Notes under the pieces: model-generated
The model's input: the letters and a program-made list of their open reading frames with translations, nothing else
The model's database searches: none
Told to the model about the DNA's origin: nothing
Shown: piece by piece, positions 46,792-56,700 of the stretch
Numbering within the stretch: the first letter of the stretch is position 1
How the letters are laid out: each line of letters begins with the position of its first letter
Assembly: GCA_022709905.1 (NCBI GenBank)
Contig: JAKLHY010000042.1
Location: 1-64,000 of the forward strand
Direction: 5' to 3'
DNA from: Verrucomicrobiota bacterium
GTDB lineage: Bacteria > Verrucomicrobiota > Verrucomicrobiia > Limisphaerales > UBA1319
Length of the DNA: 64,000 nt
Position numbers and translations under genes: made by a program

Positions 46792-49125
46792 TTACTTTTG
46801 CTTGAGTCCGATCACCCTGGGGTAATCCGAGCGTGAGGGCACTGGGTCAGTCGCGCCTTTAAGGTGCTTGTTCAGGAACCAGAGCGTGTAGCCCCGGATC
46901 GTTCTGGAGACTTCCAATCCGTCGGGCATATCCCCGGGACGCACCCACCAATAGTGGCTCGTGAATATGGTATGTACGGTATTACCGATTTGAACCCAGG
47001 TAGCGTCTTGCGACGCGCGGTCGTAGTACTTAGTCGTGTTGTTGTCCGAGGCATTCAACATGAGCAACGGAGACCGGACATCCTGCTCGGACAGCCTGTT
47101 TACGACCTCACCCAACCCGACTCCCAGTTCGAGCAGCACGGCGGCGCGGCAGCGGGTATCGGAACGGCACAACTCCATCGGCAGCCAGGCCCCCATGGAG
47201 TAACCTGCCACCGCGACGTTATCGGCGTCAGCCATGCCTGCCAGCCAGCCGTCGTTGGCGTTCCAGCGTTTCAACTCCTCCAGCAGGAATCGCATATCGG
47301 CGATACTATCATTCACCATCAGGATCGAGCTCCACGTTTCAACCCGCAGGTTCCTGGTGTTTATCACCCGACCATCCGGGAACACACTCATATATGCATG
47401 AGAGTGATCCGGGACCACCACGAGGTATCCGTGGCTGGCGAGTTCTTCGGTCAGATCGACGCGTTCATTCCGGTCGCTCCATCCCCCATGAGAGTGGAGG
47501 ATCACTGGATAAGGGCGGGGTCCTCGCAAAAGGGGCGCTCCACGGATTGCGTAGGTGTGAAAAAACGGAGCGACCGAGAGCACGAGTGCCATTCCCCATG
47601 CCGGGTCCGAAGCGTACTCGCGATCGAGCCAAAGGTTGGGGTGCCCGCCGCCCTTGGCCTCGGCCGGATACCACACATTCACCATGAATGAGCTGTTGGT
47701 GGGTACGCCGTAACGGTTGGTTCGACTGGGATCGGTCACCAGGAGCGAGGCAACCCCGACCGCGTAGGGACCCGTTGGCGGCAGAAAGGGAGTGATGAAA
47801 TTGGCTTCGGGGGTGCGATAAAAACGAGCCCCGGCGTTGTTCAAGTCCTGGTCCAAATGCGTCAGGGCATTGGATGAGACGTTCCGTCTCAGAAGCGTTG
47901 TCCACGGCACCCAGGTCCGCAGATCAGTCGAGGTCTCGATGGGATAGAGGTCGAAGTATGGCGCAAAACGACTGGGAGTGCCACCCGTTAACGCGAGTTC
48001 CACACTGCCATTAGGCATGGCCCTGATTCCGTCAAAGCGATGGGGCACCATCCCGGCCATATCCAACACGGTGATCGTCGCTGAGGTGATTCTCCCCAGA
48101 ACGACTCCATTGGAGGGATTGTCGAGGGTTAACTTCAAATGCAGGTCGGGAGTCGCTTCCTCTCGATAAAGGACGGGCACGGAGAGAACTTTTTCCACTT
48201 CACCCGAGGCGAAACTCAAGGTTCCGCTCACCTCCGTGTAGTCCAAGCCAGCGATTGCGGTGAAATTCGTGGTGGCATATTGCACCGAAAAGGCCGGCAG
48301 ATCCACGTCCTTGCCGCGAAGAACCTTGATCGCGACGGATCCCTCGGTCTCGTGAATCAAGTAGTGCACGAACTCGAGTTGAACGCCGCTGTCGTTGTCC
48401 AGGATGGTGACCGTGGCGGTCTGGGGGGTGCCCAGCACGGCTCCCCCCGCTGGATTGCTTAAACTCAGTCGGAAAGCCCGGCTTGTTTGCTTGAAGCTAT
48501 TGTTCACCACCGGCACCTGCAATGGCTTGACCGTTTCCCCTGCGGCGAAGGTCAAGGTGCCAGTGATTTGAACATAATCCACTCCCTGGACGGCGGCGCC
48601 ATCACTCGTGGCATAGTCCACGGTCACCGGATAATCGCCATCGTCGTCCCGGACGACCGCGAGCCGAATCGCCCCGTCGCCTTCGCTGACCGAGTAGCCG
48701 GAGAACTCGAATTGAATGCCTCGGTCATTGGAACTAATCGCCACGAGAGCATTCGTGCGAGTTCCCAAGATTGACTCACCGCTGGGATTGCTGAGCAAAA
48801 TCTGAAATGTCTCCGTGCCTTCAACCAGGCCGTCATTCAGGATCGGCACGCTGATGCTCTGGCGCGTGACACCCGCCGCAAACTGAAGTGTGCCGGCGAC
48901 CCCGGCGTAATCCAACCCCGCGGTGGCGGTTCGATTCGTGAACGCATAATCCACGCTGACCACGGTGTTGAGATCGTTCGTGCGTTCGACGACAATAATC
49001 GCGGCGGCGGTGTTCTCGGCGACATTGTAGGAATTGGCCGAGAATTGGACCACACTGATGGCCTGCGCCTGCATGCCATGTCCGATTAAGACCATCACGA
49101 ATAATGATTGACATGTTTGTTTCAT
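46792..49125 (-). CDS. Exported protein with three Calx-beta repeats and PAF-acetylhydrolase-like domain
   Basis: A 777-residue secreted protein. After a signal peptide (about 1-23, MQAQA end) come three Calx-beta domains of about 110 residues each, recognised by YSVSEGDG-type starts, VDYATSDGAAVQGVDY and GTLTFAAGE blocks and ILDND ends; such domains bind calcium between strands and act as adhesion modules. A linker with ETSTDLRTW ... ARFYR then leads to a serine alpha/beta hydrolase, with the nucleophile Ser643 in GYSMGA and a secretory PAF-acetylhydrolase-like HSHGGWSDRN and DHSHAY. The architecture suggests a surface esterase or lipase. Its upstream neighbour is the leucine-rich-repeat gene, 57 bases away on the same strand. 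Confidence 0.85.
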   Translation of the reverse strand: MKQTCQSLFVMVLIGHGMQAQAISVVQFSANSYNVAENTAAAIIVVERTNDLNTVVSVDYAFTNRTATAGLDYAGVAGTLQFAAGVTRQSISVPILNDGLVEGTETFQILLSNPSGESILGTRTNALVAISSNDRGIQFEFSGYSVSEGDGAIRLAVVRDDDGDYPVTVDYATSDGAAVQGVDYVQITGTLTFAAGETVKPLQVPVVNNSFKQTSRAFRLSLSNPAGGAVLGTPQTATVTILDNDSGVQLEFVHYLIHETEGSVAIKVLRGKDVDLPAFSVQYATTNFTAIAGLDYTEVSGTLSFASGEVEKVLSVPVLYREEATPDLHLKLTLDNPSNGVVLGRITSATITVLDMAGMVPHRFDGIRAMPNGSVELALTGGTPSRFAPYFDLYPIETSTDLRTWVPWTTLLRRNVSSNALTHLDQDLNNAGARFYRTPEANFITPFLPPTGPYAVGVASLLVTDPSRTNRYGVPTNSSFMVNVWYPAEAKGGGHPNLWLDREYASDPAWGMALVLSVAPFFHTYAIRGAPLLRGPRPYPVILHSHGGWSDRNERVDLTEELASHGYLVVVPDHSHAYMSVFPDGRVINTRNLRVETWSSILMVNDSIADMRFLLEELKRWNANDGWLAGMADADNVAVAGYSMGAWLPMELCRSDTRCRAAVLLELGVGLGEVVNRLSEQDVRSPLLMLNASDNNTTKYYDRASQDATWVQIGNTVHTIFTSHYWWVRPGDMPDGLEVSRTIRGYTLWFLNKHLKGATDPVPSRSDYPRVIGLKQK

Positions 49126-49182
49126 ATTTTAAAGGATCGACTTGTGAATTTTGTATATGGGTGGGCTGTGATTAGGAACAGG

Positions 49183-51063
49183 TTAAGGTGAGCGAAGGCG
49201 GTAAAACTGGGCCGGGTGCTTGCTCCATTCGGGATCGCTGAAATGAGATACGCCATTCAACAGAGTATTGGTTCCGATGGCCAACCAGGTTGGATCGGCC
49301 AGTTCCGTGCAGGCTTCCACCACAACAGAGGCGTTCGTTGCCCAGGAAATGACAAAACCAAACGGATTCGCTTCCATGCCGCGGGAAAGACTGCTTTTTA
49401 GGATCATCGGATTTGGAAGGACCCAGAACGCCGTTGGACAATCCCCGAAGGTCGTGGCCCATCCTGCGGTTCCCGGAAGATAATAGACAGTCGTCAGGGA
49501 TGGGAATACCCCACCTAACCCCTCGATCGTGGGGGCGTCACCATGGAAATAAATCCCGGTCAGGTTGTCGCAACCGAAAAACGCCACCTCGCCGATGCTG
49601 GCAACACCACTGCCGACGGTGACGTTGGTCAGGCTGGTGCAGAAAGAAAATGCTCCCGCCACCCAGCCACGGAAGGCTGAGCCTTCGATACTGACAACAC
49701 TGTTTGGGATAGTGACGCTGCCCAGACTGGTGCAGTCAGAGAACGCGTAGCCCCCAATGCTGGTGACGCTGTTGGGGATTGTGACGCTGGCCAGACTGGT
49801 GCAGGTCGAGAACGCTCCGCCCCCGATGTTGGTGACGCTATTGCCAATTTCCATGCTGGCCAGGCTGGTGCAGCCCCGGAATGCCTCATTTCCAATGCTG
49901 ATGACACCGTTGCCGATTGTGACGCTTGCTAGGCTGACGCAGTTTTGGAACGTCCAATCCTCGATCCTAATCACCCTGTCGCCAATGGTCACGTTGGTCA
50001 GGCACAAGCACTCCGCGAATGCCTCGCACCCGATGCTGGTAACGCTGTCGGGGATCGTGATCGTGGTCAGGCTGGCGCACCCAGAGAAGGTTCTTTTCTC
50101 GATGTTCGTAATGCTGTTGGGGATGGTGACACTCGTCAAGTTGGTGCAGCCAGAGAAGGCTCCCTCCTCGATGCTCATAATGCTGTTGGGAATCATAACG
50201 CCTGTCAGGTGGGTGTTGCCCGAAAATGCGCCAGGCCCGATGTTGGTCACATAGTTGGGAATTACATAGCTTCCCTCTTTGCCCATTGGATATCGGATGA
50301 GCGTGGTTTGGCTTTTGCTGAACAATATACCGTCCAAGCTGCTGTATGCCGTGTTTGAAGAATCAACAACGACAGCCCTCAGGCTGGCGCAGCCAGAGAA
50401 GGCTTCTTCTCCAATCTTGAATACACTATCGGGGATCGTGATGGCAGTCAGGTTGGCGCAGCCAGAGAACGCCCTAATCCCGATGCTTGTGACACTTTCG
50501 GGGATCGTGATGGTCGTAAGGCGGGCACAGTCAGAGAAAGACCCATCCCCGATGTTGGTGACGCTGTCGGGAATCATGACGCCGGTCAGGCGGACGCAGC
50601 CATAGAACCCCCAGTCCCCGATGCTGGTGACGGTGTTGGGGATTGTGTAGCTTCCGGATTTGCCTCCCGGACATCTAAGGAGCGTGGTTTGGTCCTTGTT
50701 GAACAACACACCTTCCAGACTGCTATAAATGGGATTGAGCGGACCAATGGTTATCGCGATCAGGCTAGTACACCCATCGAACGCCTCCCTCCCGATGTTG
50801 GTGACGGTGTTGGGAATCGTGACGCTGGTCAGGGCGGTGCAGCCAGAGAACGCCCCACCCCTGATGCTGGTGACCGGTAAAAACCAATCCGGCGGAAAGC
50901 TCTCCGGGATCGTCACATTACCCCAGGCACCTGTGAATCGGGTAATGGTGACGTTTATGTCGCTGTACTCATATTCGAAACCGCCGAATAGCGCGGGACG
51001 GGCCGCCGCCGATCCGCAGACGAGCAAACCACCAACAAGGTAGCCCCACGTTTTTGATTTCAT
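49183..51063 (-). CDS. Exported BspA-type leucine-rich-repeat protein
   Basis: A 626-residue protein with a signal peptide (about 1-22). The middle contains 16 LRR_5 repeats of about 23 residues of the form IGxxAFSGCTSLTSVTIPNSVTS, two of which (near repeats 2 and 6) carry a longer YSSLEGVLF...TTLLR island. Such proteins bind fibronectin, carbohydrate or other surfaces in other bacteria. The last 75 residues have the sequence SWATNASVVVEACTELADPTW ... QFYRLRSP, a module shared with neighbouring proteins. GGAGA at good spacing precedes the ATG at 51061-51063. The DNA repeats give 69-base near-copies, so copy number may vary. Confidence 0.88.
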   Translation of the reverse strand: MKSKTWGYLVGGLLVCGSAAARPALFGGFEYEYSDINVTITRFTGAWGNVTIPESFPPDWFLPVTSIRGGAFSGCTALTSVTIPNTVTNIGREAFDGCTSLIAITIGPLNPIYSSLEGVLFNKDQTTLLRCPGGKSGSYTIPNTVTSIGDWGFYGCVRLTGVMIPDSVTNIGDGSFSDCARLTTITIPESVTSIGIRAFSGCANLTAITIPDSVFKIGEEAFSGCASLRAVVVDSSNTAYSSLDGILFSKSQTTLIRYPMGKEGSYVIPNYVTNIGPGAFSGNTHLTGVMIPNSIMSIEEGAFSGCTNLTSVTIPNSITNIEKRTFSGCASLTTITIPDSVTSIGCEAFAECLCLTNVTIGDRVIRIEDWTFQNCVSLASVTIGNGVISIGNEAFRGCTSLASMEIGNSVTNIGGGAFSTCTSLASVTIPNSVTSIGGYAFSDCTSLGSVTIPNSVVSIEGSAFRGWVAGAFSFCTSLTNVTVGSGVASIGEVAFFGCDNLTGIYFHGDAPTIEGLGGVFPSLTTVYYLPGTAGWATTFGDCPTAFWVLPNPMILKSSLSRGMEANPFGFVISWATNASVVVEACTELADPTWLAIGTNTLLNGVSHFSDPEWSKHPAQFYRLRSP

Positions 51064-51247
51064 GATCCGTCTCCTTTCCCGATGAAGACGATCCGAACGC
51101 CAAAGCGCCACCGCCTGTCGCGGCCAATCCCTCCTTCGGATGGAGTCTTCATCGCGTTAAGTACCATCTATTTATTGGATACAAATTGCGCCGTTACACT
51201 GTGTGCTCAGGTGAATAGTCCAAAAAGGTTAACCAGGCATTGTTTGT

Positions 51248-53149
51248 TCACGGCTTCGGATGGGCCAGAAGCCAGTCGATGACCAGCGTCGAAAACTCCG
51301 CCGAGAGCGTCGGCTCGTGGCCGCCCCCGTTAAGCGTCCATAATTCGACGGCGCCGCCCGGCGGATGGTTCGTGTAACGGGTGATCACCGTGTCGAGCCC
51401 CGCTATGGTCTTACTCAGATCCAGGGACGGCGCCGCATCCGAGGCAAGACCGGTGGCGCGATTATACTCGGCCCAAATCCGAATAGCCTCCAAGGCACCT
51501 GGAAAAGCCGGCGCGTTGGCTGGGAACTGGTTGACGGTGGTCAGAGCACCACCAGTATAGAATACGATGGTGTCGGCAGTGCCGTGGATGTGAAGAATAC
51601 TGACCGGCTCGGAGGGTGCGCAGCGGCCAACATCCAGGAACGTCATGCCGGCCAAACTGGCGATGCCGGCGATGAGGTCCGCCGACTCGCAAGCCATCCG
51701 ATACGCCATGAATCCCCCATTCGAATGTCCGATCAGGTAAATCCGCTTTCGGTCCACGACGAACTGCCGGCCAGCCTCCTCGATCAAGCCCCGCAGATAG
51801 CCAACATCGTCAACGGCGGCGCCTCCAAAATTACAGCAGGCATCCGTGGCGTTCCAGAATGGGCAGTTCCAACGGTCGATTGTGCCATCGGGGTAGCAGT
51901 AAAAAAAGCCTCGCGCTTCGGCCAAAGGTCGAAGCTTCATGTAGGCTTCCTGCCAGGCTCCATTCACGGTGTATCCGTGCAGCAGGATAACGAGGGGCAT
52001 GGGTGTTTGACCGTCATAGCCGGATGGGACATAGAGGGTCACCGGTCTAGGGCGTGTGACCCGGTAATAGGTCATCGGCACTGGTGACTGGACCGCGTAC
52101 GGATTCGTGGCGGTTAAGAGCGTCTGCCAGGGCCCCATCACTTGGTCTGCCCGTTGCAGTTGGCCTCCGCCGGTCCAACTGAGGATGTTTACCCCCCACT
52201 CCCTCCGAATTGCCAGCGCGGTCTCATCGGGAGGTGCCAGCATGACTAAGGCGCCCTCAATCACCACTACGGTCAAGGATACCCCCAGCGCAGCTCCGCC
52301 CGTTGGATTGCTCAAAGTCACTCGGAACCGTTTAGTCCCCGCTGCTGCCCTGCCCCGGAGGATGGGGACGCTGAGGCTCTTGACCGTTTCGTTCTCCTCG
52401 AACGTTAGTGTCCCGGAAACCGCTTGGTAATCCTCCCCCGCCTTGGCGGTCAGGTCGCTGGTGGCATAATCGACGGTGATCCGTCCCAAGGCTGCATCAT
52501 TCCCCCGCAGCACGGTGACGGTGATCCTATCCGCTTGATCCCACGAATTTGTATAGAGTCCCAGTTCAAAACCCACCCCGGGATCATTGTCGCGGACGTG
52601 AACGGTTGCCGTCGTCGGTGCACCAAGCACAGCCCCACCGGTGGGACTGCTTATTCTCACGCGAAAAGTTTCAGAGATTTCCTTGACGCCGTCGTTGAGG
52701 ATCGGCACAGCGACCCGTTTAAGCCTTTCCCCCGGCGAAAACGTGAGCGTATTGGTGGTGCCGGTGTAATCTTGTCCGCTGATAGCCGTCGCGTCGATGG
52801 TGACCAAGTCCACGGTGACGGTCGAGTTAGAGTCATTGCTGCCTCGCCGCACGCCGATCAACGCAACCCCCGCATCTTCGGCTACCGAGTAACTGTTGGT
52901 GTCGAAAGCCAACGTCCCCGCAACCGCCGTGTAATTCACGCCATTGATTGCCGTGCCGTCAGCGGTGGCAAAGTCCACGCTCACGGGCGTGTTGATATCG
53001 TTCTGTCGCTGGATATTGAATGTCACCGGCCCGGCAGCGTCCGACACGCTGCAGTTGGGCTGGGCGAATTGGATGGTGCTGGCGGCTTGCAGGCGCACGC
53101 TAAGACCGATTAGTGCCGTTACGAACGTGTATCGAATCGCGTTTTTCAT
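51248..53149 (-). CDS. Exported protein with Calx-beta repeats and PHB-depolymerase-like esterase
   Basis: A 633-residue protein. A signal peptide (1-22) is followed by Calx-beta modules: the first lacks its second half (GTLAF is joined directly to DTNSYSVAEDAG of the next), and two more follow with HVRDNDPG and VTVDYATSDL. Then LSWTGGGQLQRADQVMGPWQT ... YYRVTRP, a form of the RFYR module, and an esterase of the polyhydroxybutyrate depolymerase/LpqC family: LLHGYTVNG, Ser476 in GHSNGG, Asp526 in HGTADT and His611 in GGGHEP form the triad. It probably degrades an extracellular polyester or acetyl/feruloyl ester. The ATG has no strong ribosome site. Confidence 0.85.
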   Translation of the reverse strand: MKNAIRYTFVTALIGLSVRLQAASTIQFAQPNCSVSDAAGPVTFNIQRQNDINTPVSVDFATADGTAINGVNYTAVAGTLAFDTNSYSVAEDAGVALIGVRRGSNDSNSTVTVDLVTIDATAISGQDYTGTTNTLTFSPGERLKRVAVPILNDGVKEISETFRVRISSPTGGAVLGAPTTATVHVRDNDPGVGFELGLYTNSWDQADRITVTVLRGNDAALGRITVDYATSDLTAKAGEDYQAVSGTLTFEENETVKSLSVPILRGRAAAGTKRFRVTLSNPTGGAALGVSLTVVVIEGALVMLAPPDETALAIRREWGVNILSWTGGGQLQRADQVMGPWQTLLTATNPYAVQSPVPMTYYRVTRPRPVTLYVPSGYDGQTPMPLVILLHGYTVNGAWQEAYMKLRPLAEARGFFYCYPDGTIDRWNCPFWNATDACCNFGGAAVDDVGYLRGLIEEAGRQFVVDRKRIYLIGHSNGGFMAYRMACESADLIAGIASLAGMTFLDVGRCAPSEPVSILHIHGTADTIVFYTGGALTTVNQFPANAPAFPGALEAIRIWAEYNRATGLASDAAPSLDLSKTIAGLDTVITRYTNHPPGGAVELWTLNGGGHEPTLSAEFSTLVIDWLLAHPKP

Positions 53150-53265
53150 GTTGTCCCATCCGAATATGGATTAATGAACAATATAAATCGGCAATCCTGC
53201 AAACCTGTGAGTTCGTATAGCAAACTGCACCTTCCCATGAACCTTGATCATAATCCTAATCCTCA

Positions 53266-53314
53266 TCCTAATCGTAATTCCCTCGGAAAGTATCAATTAA
53301 GATTACGATTAGGA
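53266..53314. repeat. Inverted repeat, 13-base arms
   Basis: TCCTAATCGTAAT (53266-53278) is the exact reverse complement of ATTACGATTAGGA (53302-53314), with 23 bases between. The arm is preceded by two more CCTAATC-like units from 53255, and an inverted third copy (15 of 16) is at 53595-53610. Confidence 0.8.
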
Positions 53315-53473
53315 GTTCAAGTTCGGTTCATGGTCCCCATGCGCGCCAATCCGCCTGGCGTCGGGACTTTCCATGAACCTGCCAGCTCGGACCGCCCGAC
53401 GTCCCGGCGGGCAGCACTGCGGATCTGGCCTGGGCCGCTTGGACTTACCCCGAGACGCTCGCCACGGGGACGT

Positions 53474-53510
53474 GCTGCGACCGAGGGACCGGTCGCGCTC
53501 CGTCCGCAGC
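53474..53510. repeat. Nested GC-rich hairpin
   Basis: GCGACCG (53477-53483) pairs with CGGTCGC (53490-53496), inside GCTGCG (53474-53479) and CGCAGC (53505-53510). No T-run follows, so a REP-like element is more likely than a terminator. Confidence 0.5.
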
Positions 53511-53747
53511 GGAGTCTCCATTGTGAGATAAAGAAAAAATGGAAAAAGGTTGGGGGAATTCTGTGAAAAATTGGAGACTGGGCGTAGGATCATGATTGCG
53601 ATTAGGATGAAGCTTCCGGGTCGCCTTGTATGAAACCATAATCGCATCCACAAACCGCGCAGTGGTTTGGCTGAGCGAGGATGGGCCTCAGATCAGCGCT
53701 TCGCCGTAGAGCGGACAGTCGTCCGGCAGGAGTGAGGCCCGGCCTCG

Positions 53748-56700
53748 CTACGGTTCCGCGGTCATGGCGGCCAGAAGCGGTGCCGCGGTGGTCACCCTGG
53801 AAATGAAATCGATGCTGGTGACTTCGACCTCCGGCCAGGGATTATCGTAGGTGCCCAGATACAGGCGCAGGGTGGCCCCGTAACGCTGGGCGATTGGATT
53901 GGCACCGGTCCAGGCCACGCGGCCACGTTCGAGAGAGGGTTCGGCCGCCTCGCCCTGACGCAGCCACCAATCGCGCAGGTCGCGTCCATATACAATCTCC
54001 TGCTCTCGTTGGCGGCCATCGGCGTAATGCCAGACGTAGCTGCCAATAACCGTGCCATCCTTGATCGCGTCCGGGATTCGCGGAAGTCCGGCGCAAGTTC
54101 CATGAAGGACGCGGAGGCGTCTGAGCTTCTGGTTCACGAGGATTCCACTGACGTTCGTTGGATACATGCCTTGACCCGTTCGCCACATGGCGCCAGTCGT
54201 CTCCAAACGCCGCAACATCACCACCCCCCGGATGTCGAATGTCACCCCTCCCAGGATGACCAAGCCCGACGGAAGGGTGGTGAGATCATTATCGGCATTC
54301 CACTGGGAACCGTCCAGAATGAGAGGCCCACGGAGACTGCAGTTGTATTGCCGGCCGAGGTCGATCTGGTGTGGGCCAGCGCCAGAATCGCGCAATGGCC
54401 ATGACGACTCATCGGCATTTACGATAATCGGCCAAGCGTTGGTGCCGCCCGCTCCGGGGCTCTCCGCCGCCATGCGTTTGCGCCAATAGGCCCGGGCGTA
54501 GGCCCTGATCCGGTCGGCTTCGGTGGAGCCTGGCATCGCCCTGTAATCCTGGGTACGCCACGGAAAGGCCTCGAGCTGTCTGAGCCGGAAGCTCCAGTCG
54601 CCCAACAGGAGACGGTGACTGTTAGTCGGCAGGAACAGGACTTCGCAGATGGCGTCGGCGTTGTCTCCCAGATCAAACACTTGCCGGCGGTTTGGGAGAT
54701 CCCACACCTCAACCACGGACCGGTCTAATCCACCACTCCCACTGTCGTCGACCGGTGACACCAATCGTTTGCCATCGGGGGTAAAAGCCAGCCATCCCCC
54801 GGCGCTGCGAGAGGGCCTCTCGCTGAGGAGCGTTCTGGTTTGCGCATCCCACAACCTGAGCTGGTTATCCCGTCCAGCAACCGCGATGATTCGTCCGTCC
54901 GGACTAAACCAACCTCCCCCGCCCGCGGTGCCATGCTGCACCGCCTCGAGGCTGAATAAACGCTGGCCAGATTCCACGTCCCATACGGTCGGGACAGCCG
55001 TGTCGCTCAGATCGTCACCAACGCCACACACCAGTAGCGTGCGTCCGCTGGGGTCAAAGTTAACGAGGAACACCGTTGGCACCTGGGTCTTGAAGTGATG
55101 CAACTCCCGTCGTGTGCTGACGTCCCAAATCCTCACGAAACCCGCCATGTCGCCAACGGCAAGCCGCCGGCCATCCGGGCTGTAAGCGACACAAAGCACG
55201 GCGCGATCCTGACCGGGAAACTGGCCCAGGGAGCGTCCTGTTTCCACCTCCCAGAGGCGCACCGTGTCATCTAAGCCCCCCGTGACCAAGTGCCGGCCGT
55301 CCGGGCTGAAGGCGGCGCCCATCGGGAAGTGGCACCGCGAATGGATGGTCCATTGGAGTTGCCCACTGAGAGAATCCCAGAGGTTTAAGTCGCCGCAATA
55401 CGGAGCCGCGGTGATCCACCGGCCATCGGGGCTGCAGGCCACCGACCAGGGCACAAAGTCGAGTTCGAAGAGAGATCGTCCCGGTTTGGCGCTCCAGATC
55501 TTGGCTTCACCATCCCAACTGAGGGTGGCCAACAACCGTCCATCCGAACTGAACCCAAGGGTATCCACCAGGGCGAGATGACCGCAGAGCTTCAACCCCT
55601 CACGCTTCCGCACTAAATCCCAAATCCTGACGAGTCTCTCGGCGCCAAAGGTGGCGAGCCAATCGCCGTTCGGGCTGAATGCGGCGTTATAAACCCGTTC
55701 GGGGATGCTGAACACCTCCTCGCCATTATCCACCTGGTAGATCCGGGCTGTTCCGCTGTCGCCGGTTGTGCAGACAAACCGTTCGTCCTCGCTGAAAACC
55801 ACCCGCCCCTGGGCGAGTTGGAAGAGCCGCAGTGCGCCCAATACGCGCCCCATTTTACCTTCAGACCACAAGGCGACGCGGTGCGCATGGTCGATAGTGG
55901 CATAGTGTCTGCCGCTCGGGCTCGGGAACACGGCGAGATAGATTTTGGGATCGAGTTCGACGACGGCCTTTTCCCGGCCCGAATTGGCATCGTGCCAGCG
56001 CAGATCCAAGCCTTGCTGGACGATCAGCTGCCGGCTGTCGGTCGTGAAGCGCAAAACGTCCACGGCACGATCTGCCAGCCTCAGGCTGAAGCACTCACGC
56101 CCGGACTGCCGCTCCCAGACGCGGACCTCGCCACGAGCGGTGCCCGCCGCGAGCCGCTGACCAGTTCCATCATAGGTCACCCCTGTCACTCCGGGTCTAC
56201 GCCCCGTCGATCGCTCCATCCTCCAGGTTGACTCCGAGTGGAGTTCGAACGATCCCCGCTGTTGTCCGCTGACCAGGTCGACACACCGGATCGTCCCATC
56301 GGGCATCGCGAGGCTTAATTCGGATTCGTGCGGATGCGGGACCCAACACACCGCCGAGTTCGTGCGCTCGGTGAGTGTCCAAAGCAATTTGCCATCCGCC
56401 ACGTCCCAGACCCTGAGTTGCCCGTCGCGGCAGTCGGTCAACAGGCGCTTGGCGCTCGCGTCAAAGGCCACCCTCGAGACCAGCATCCCCACGTCATAAA
56501 AGGGCGTGGTGACCCGGTTCGTTGCGGTCAGGATGCTCAGAATCTCCTGATGACACCTGGCGACCAGGTAGCCCCATTCCCAGTGCCGCAACGCGGTCGG
56601 GCATTTCAATAACAGATCCAGGGCTTGGTTGATGCTGCCCTTCTGGATGGCGCCGTCGGCTCCCTTAATGTTCGAGTAATAAGTCTCCAGCTTCTCAAGC

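Larger units (their letters stand above)
53150..53747. other. Intergenic region with inverted repeats
   Basis: No gene is supported in these 600 bases between the STPK-WD40 gene and the Calx-beta esterase gene. They include an inverted repeat with 13-base arms (53266-53278 and 53302-53314), a third copy of the same word (53595-53610) and nested GC hairpins at 53474-53510. Frames overlapping it are short and without similarity. A promoter for the esterase gene must lie here, but no clear -35/-10 pair was found. Confidence 0.6.

Noticed and set aside
49600-50900. Possible CRISPR-like array because of regular 69-base repetition
   Set aside because: The repeats are codons of LRR units with no unique spacers, and the protein reading frame is kept throughout.
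53174-53566. Plus-strand frame of 130 codons in the repeat-rich gap
   Set aside because: It is read through the inverted repeats and GC hairpins; the residue pattern is low-complexity and without similarity.
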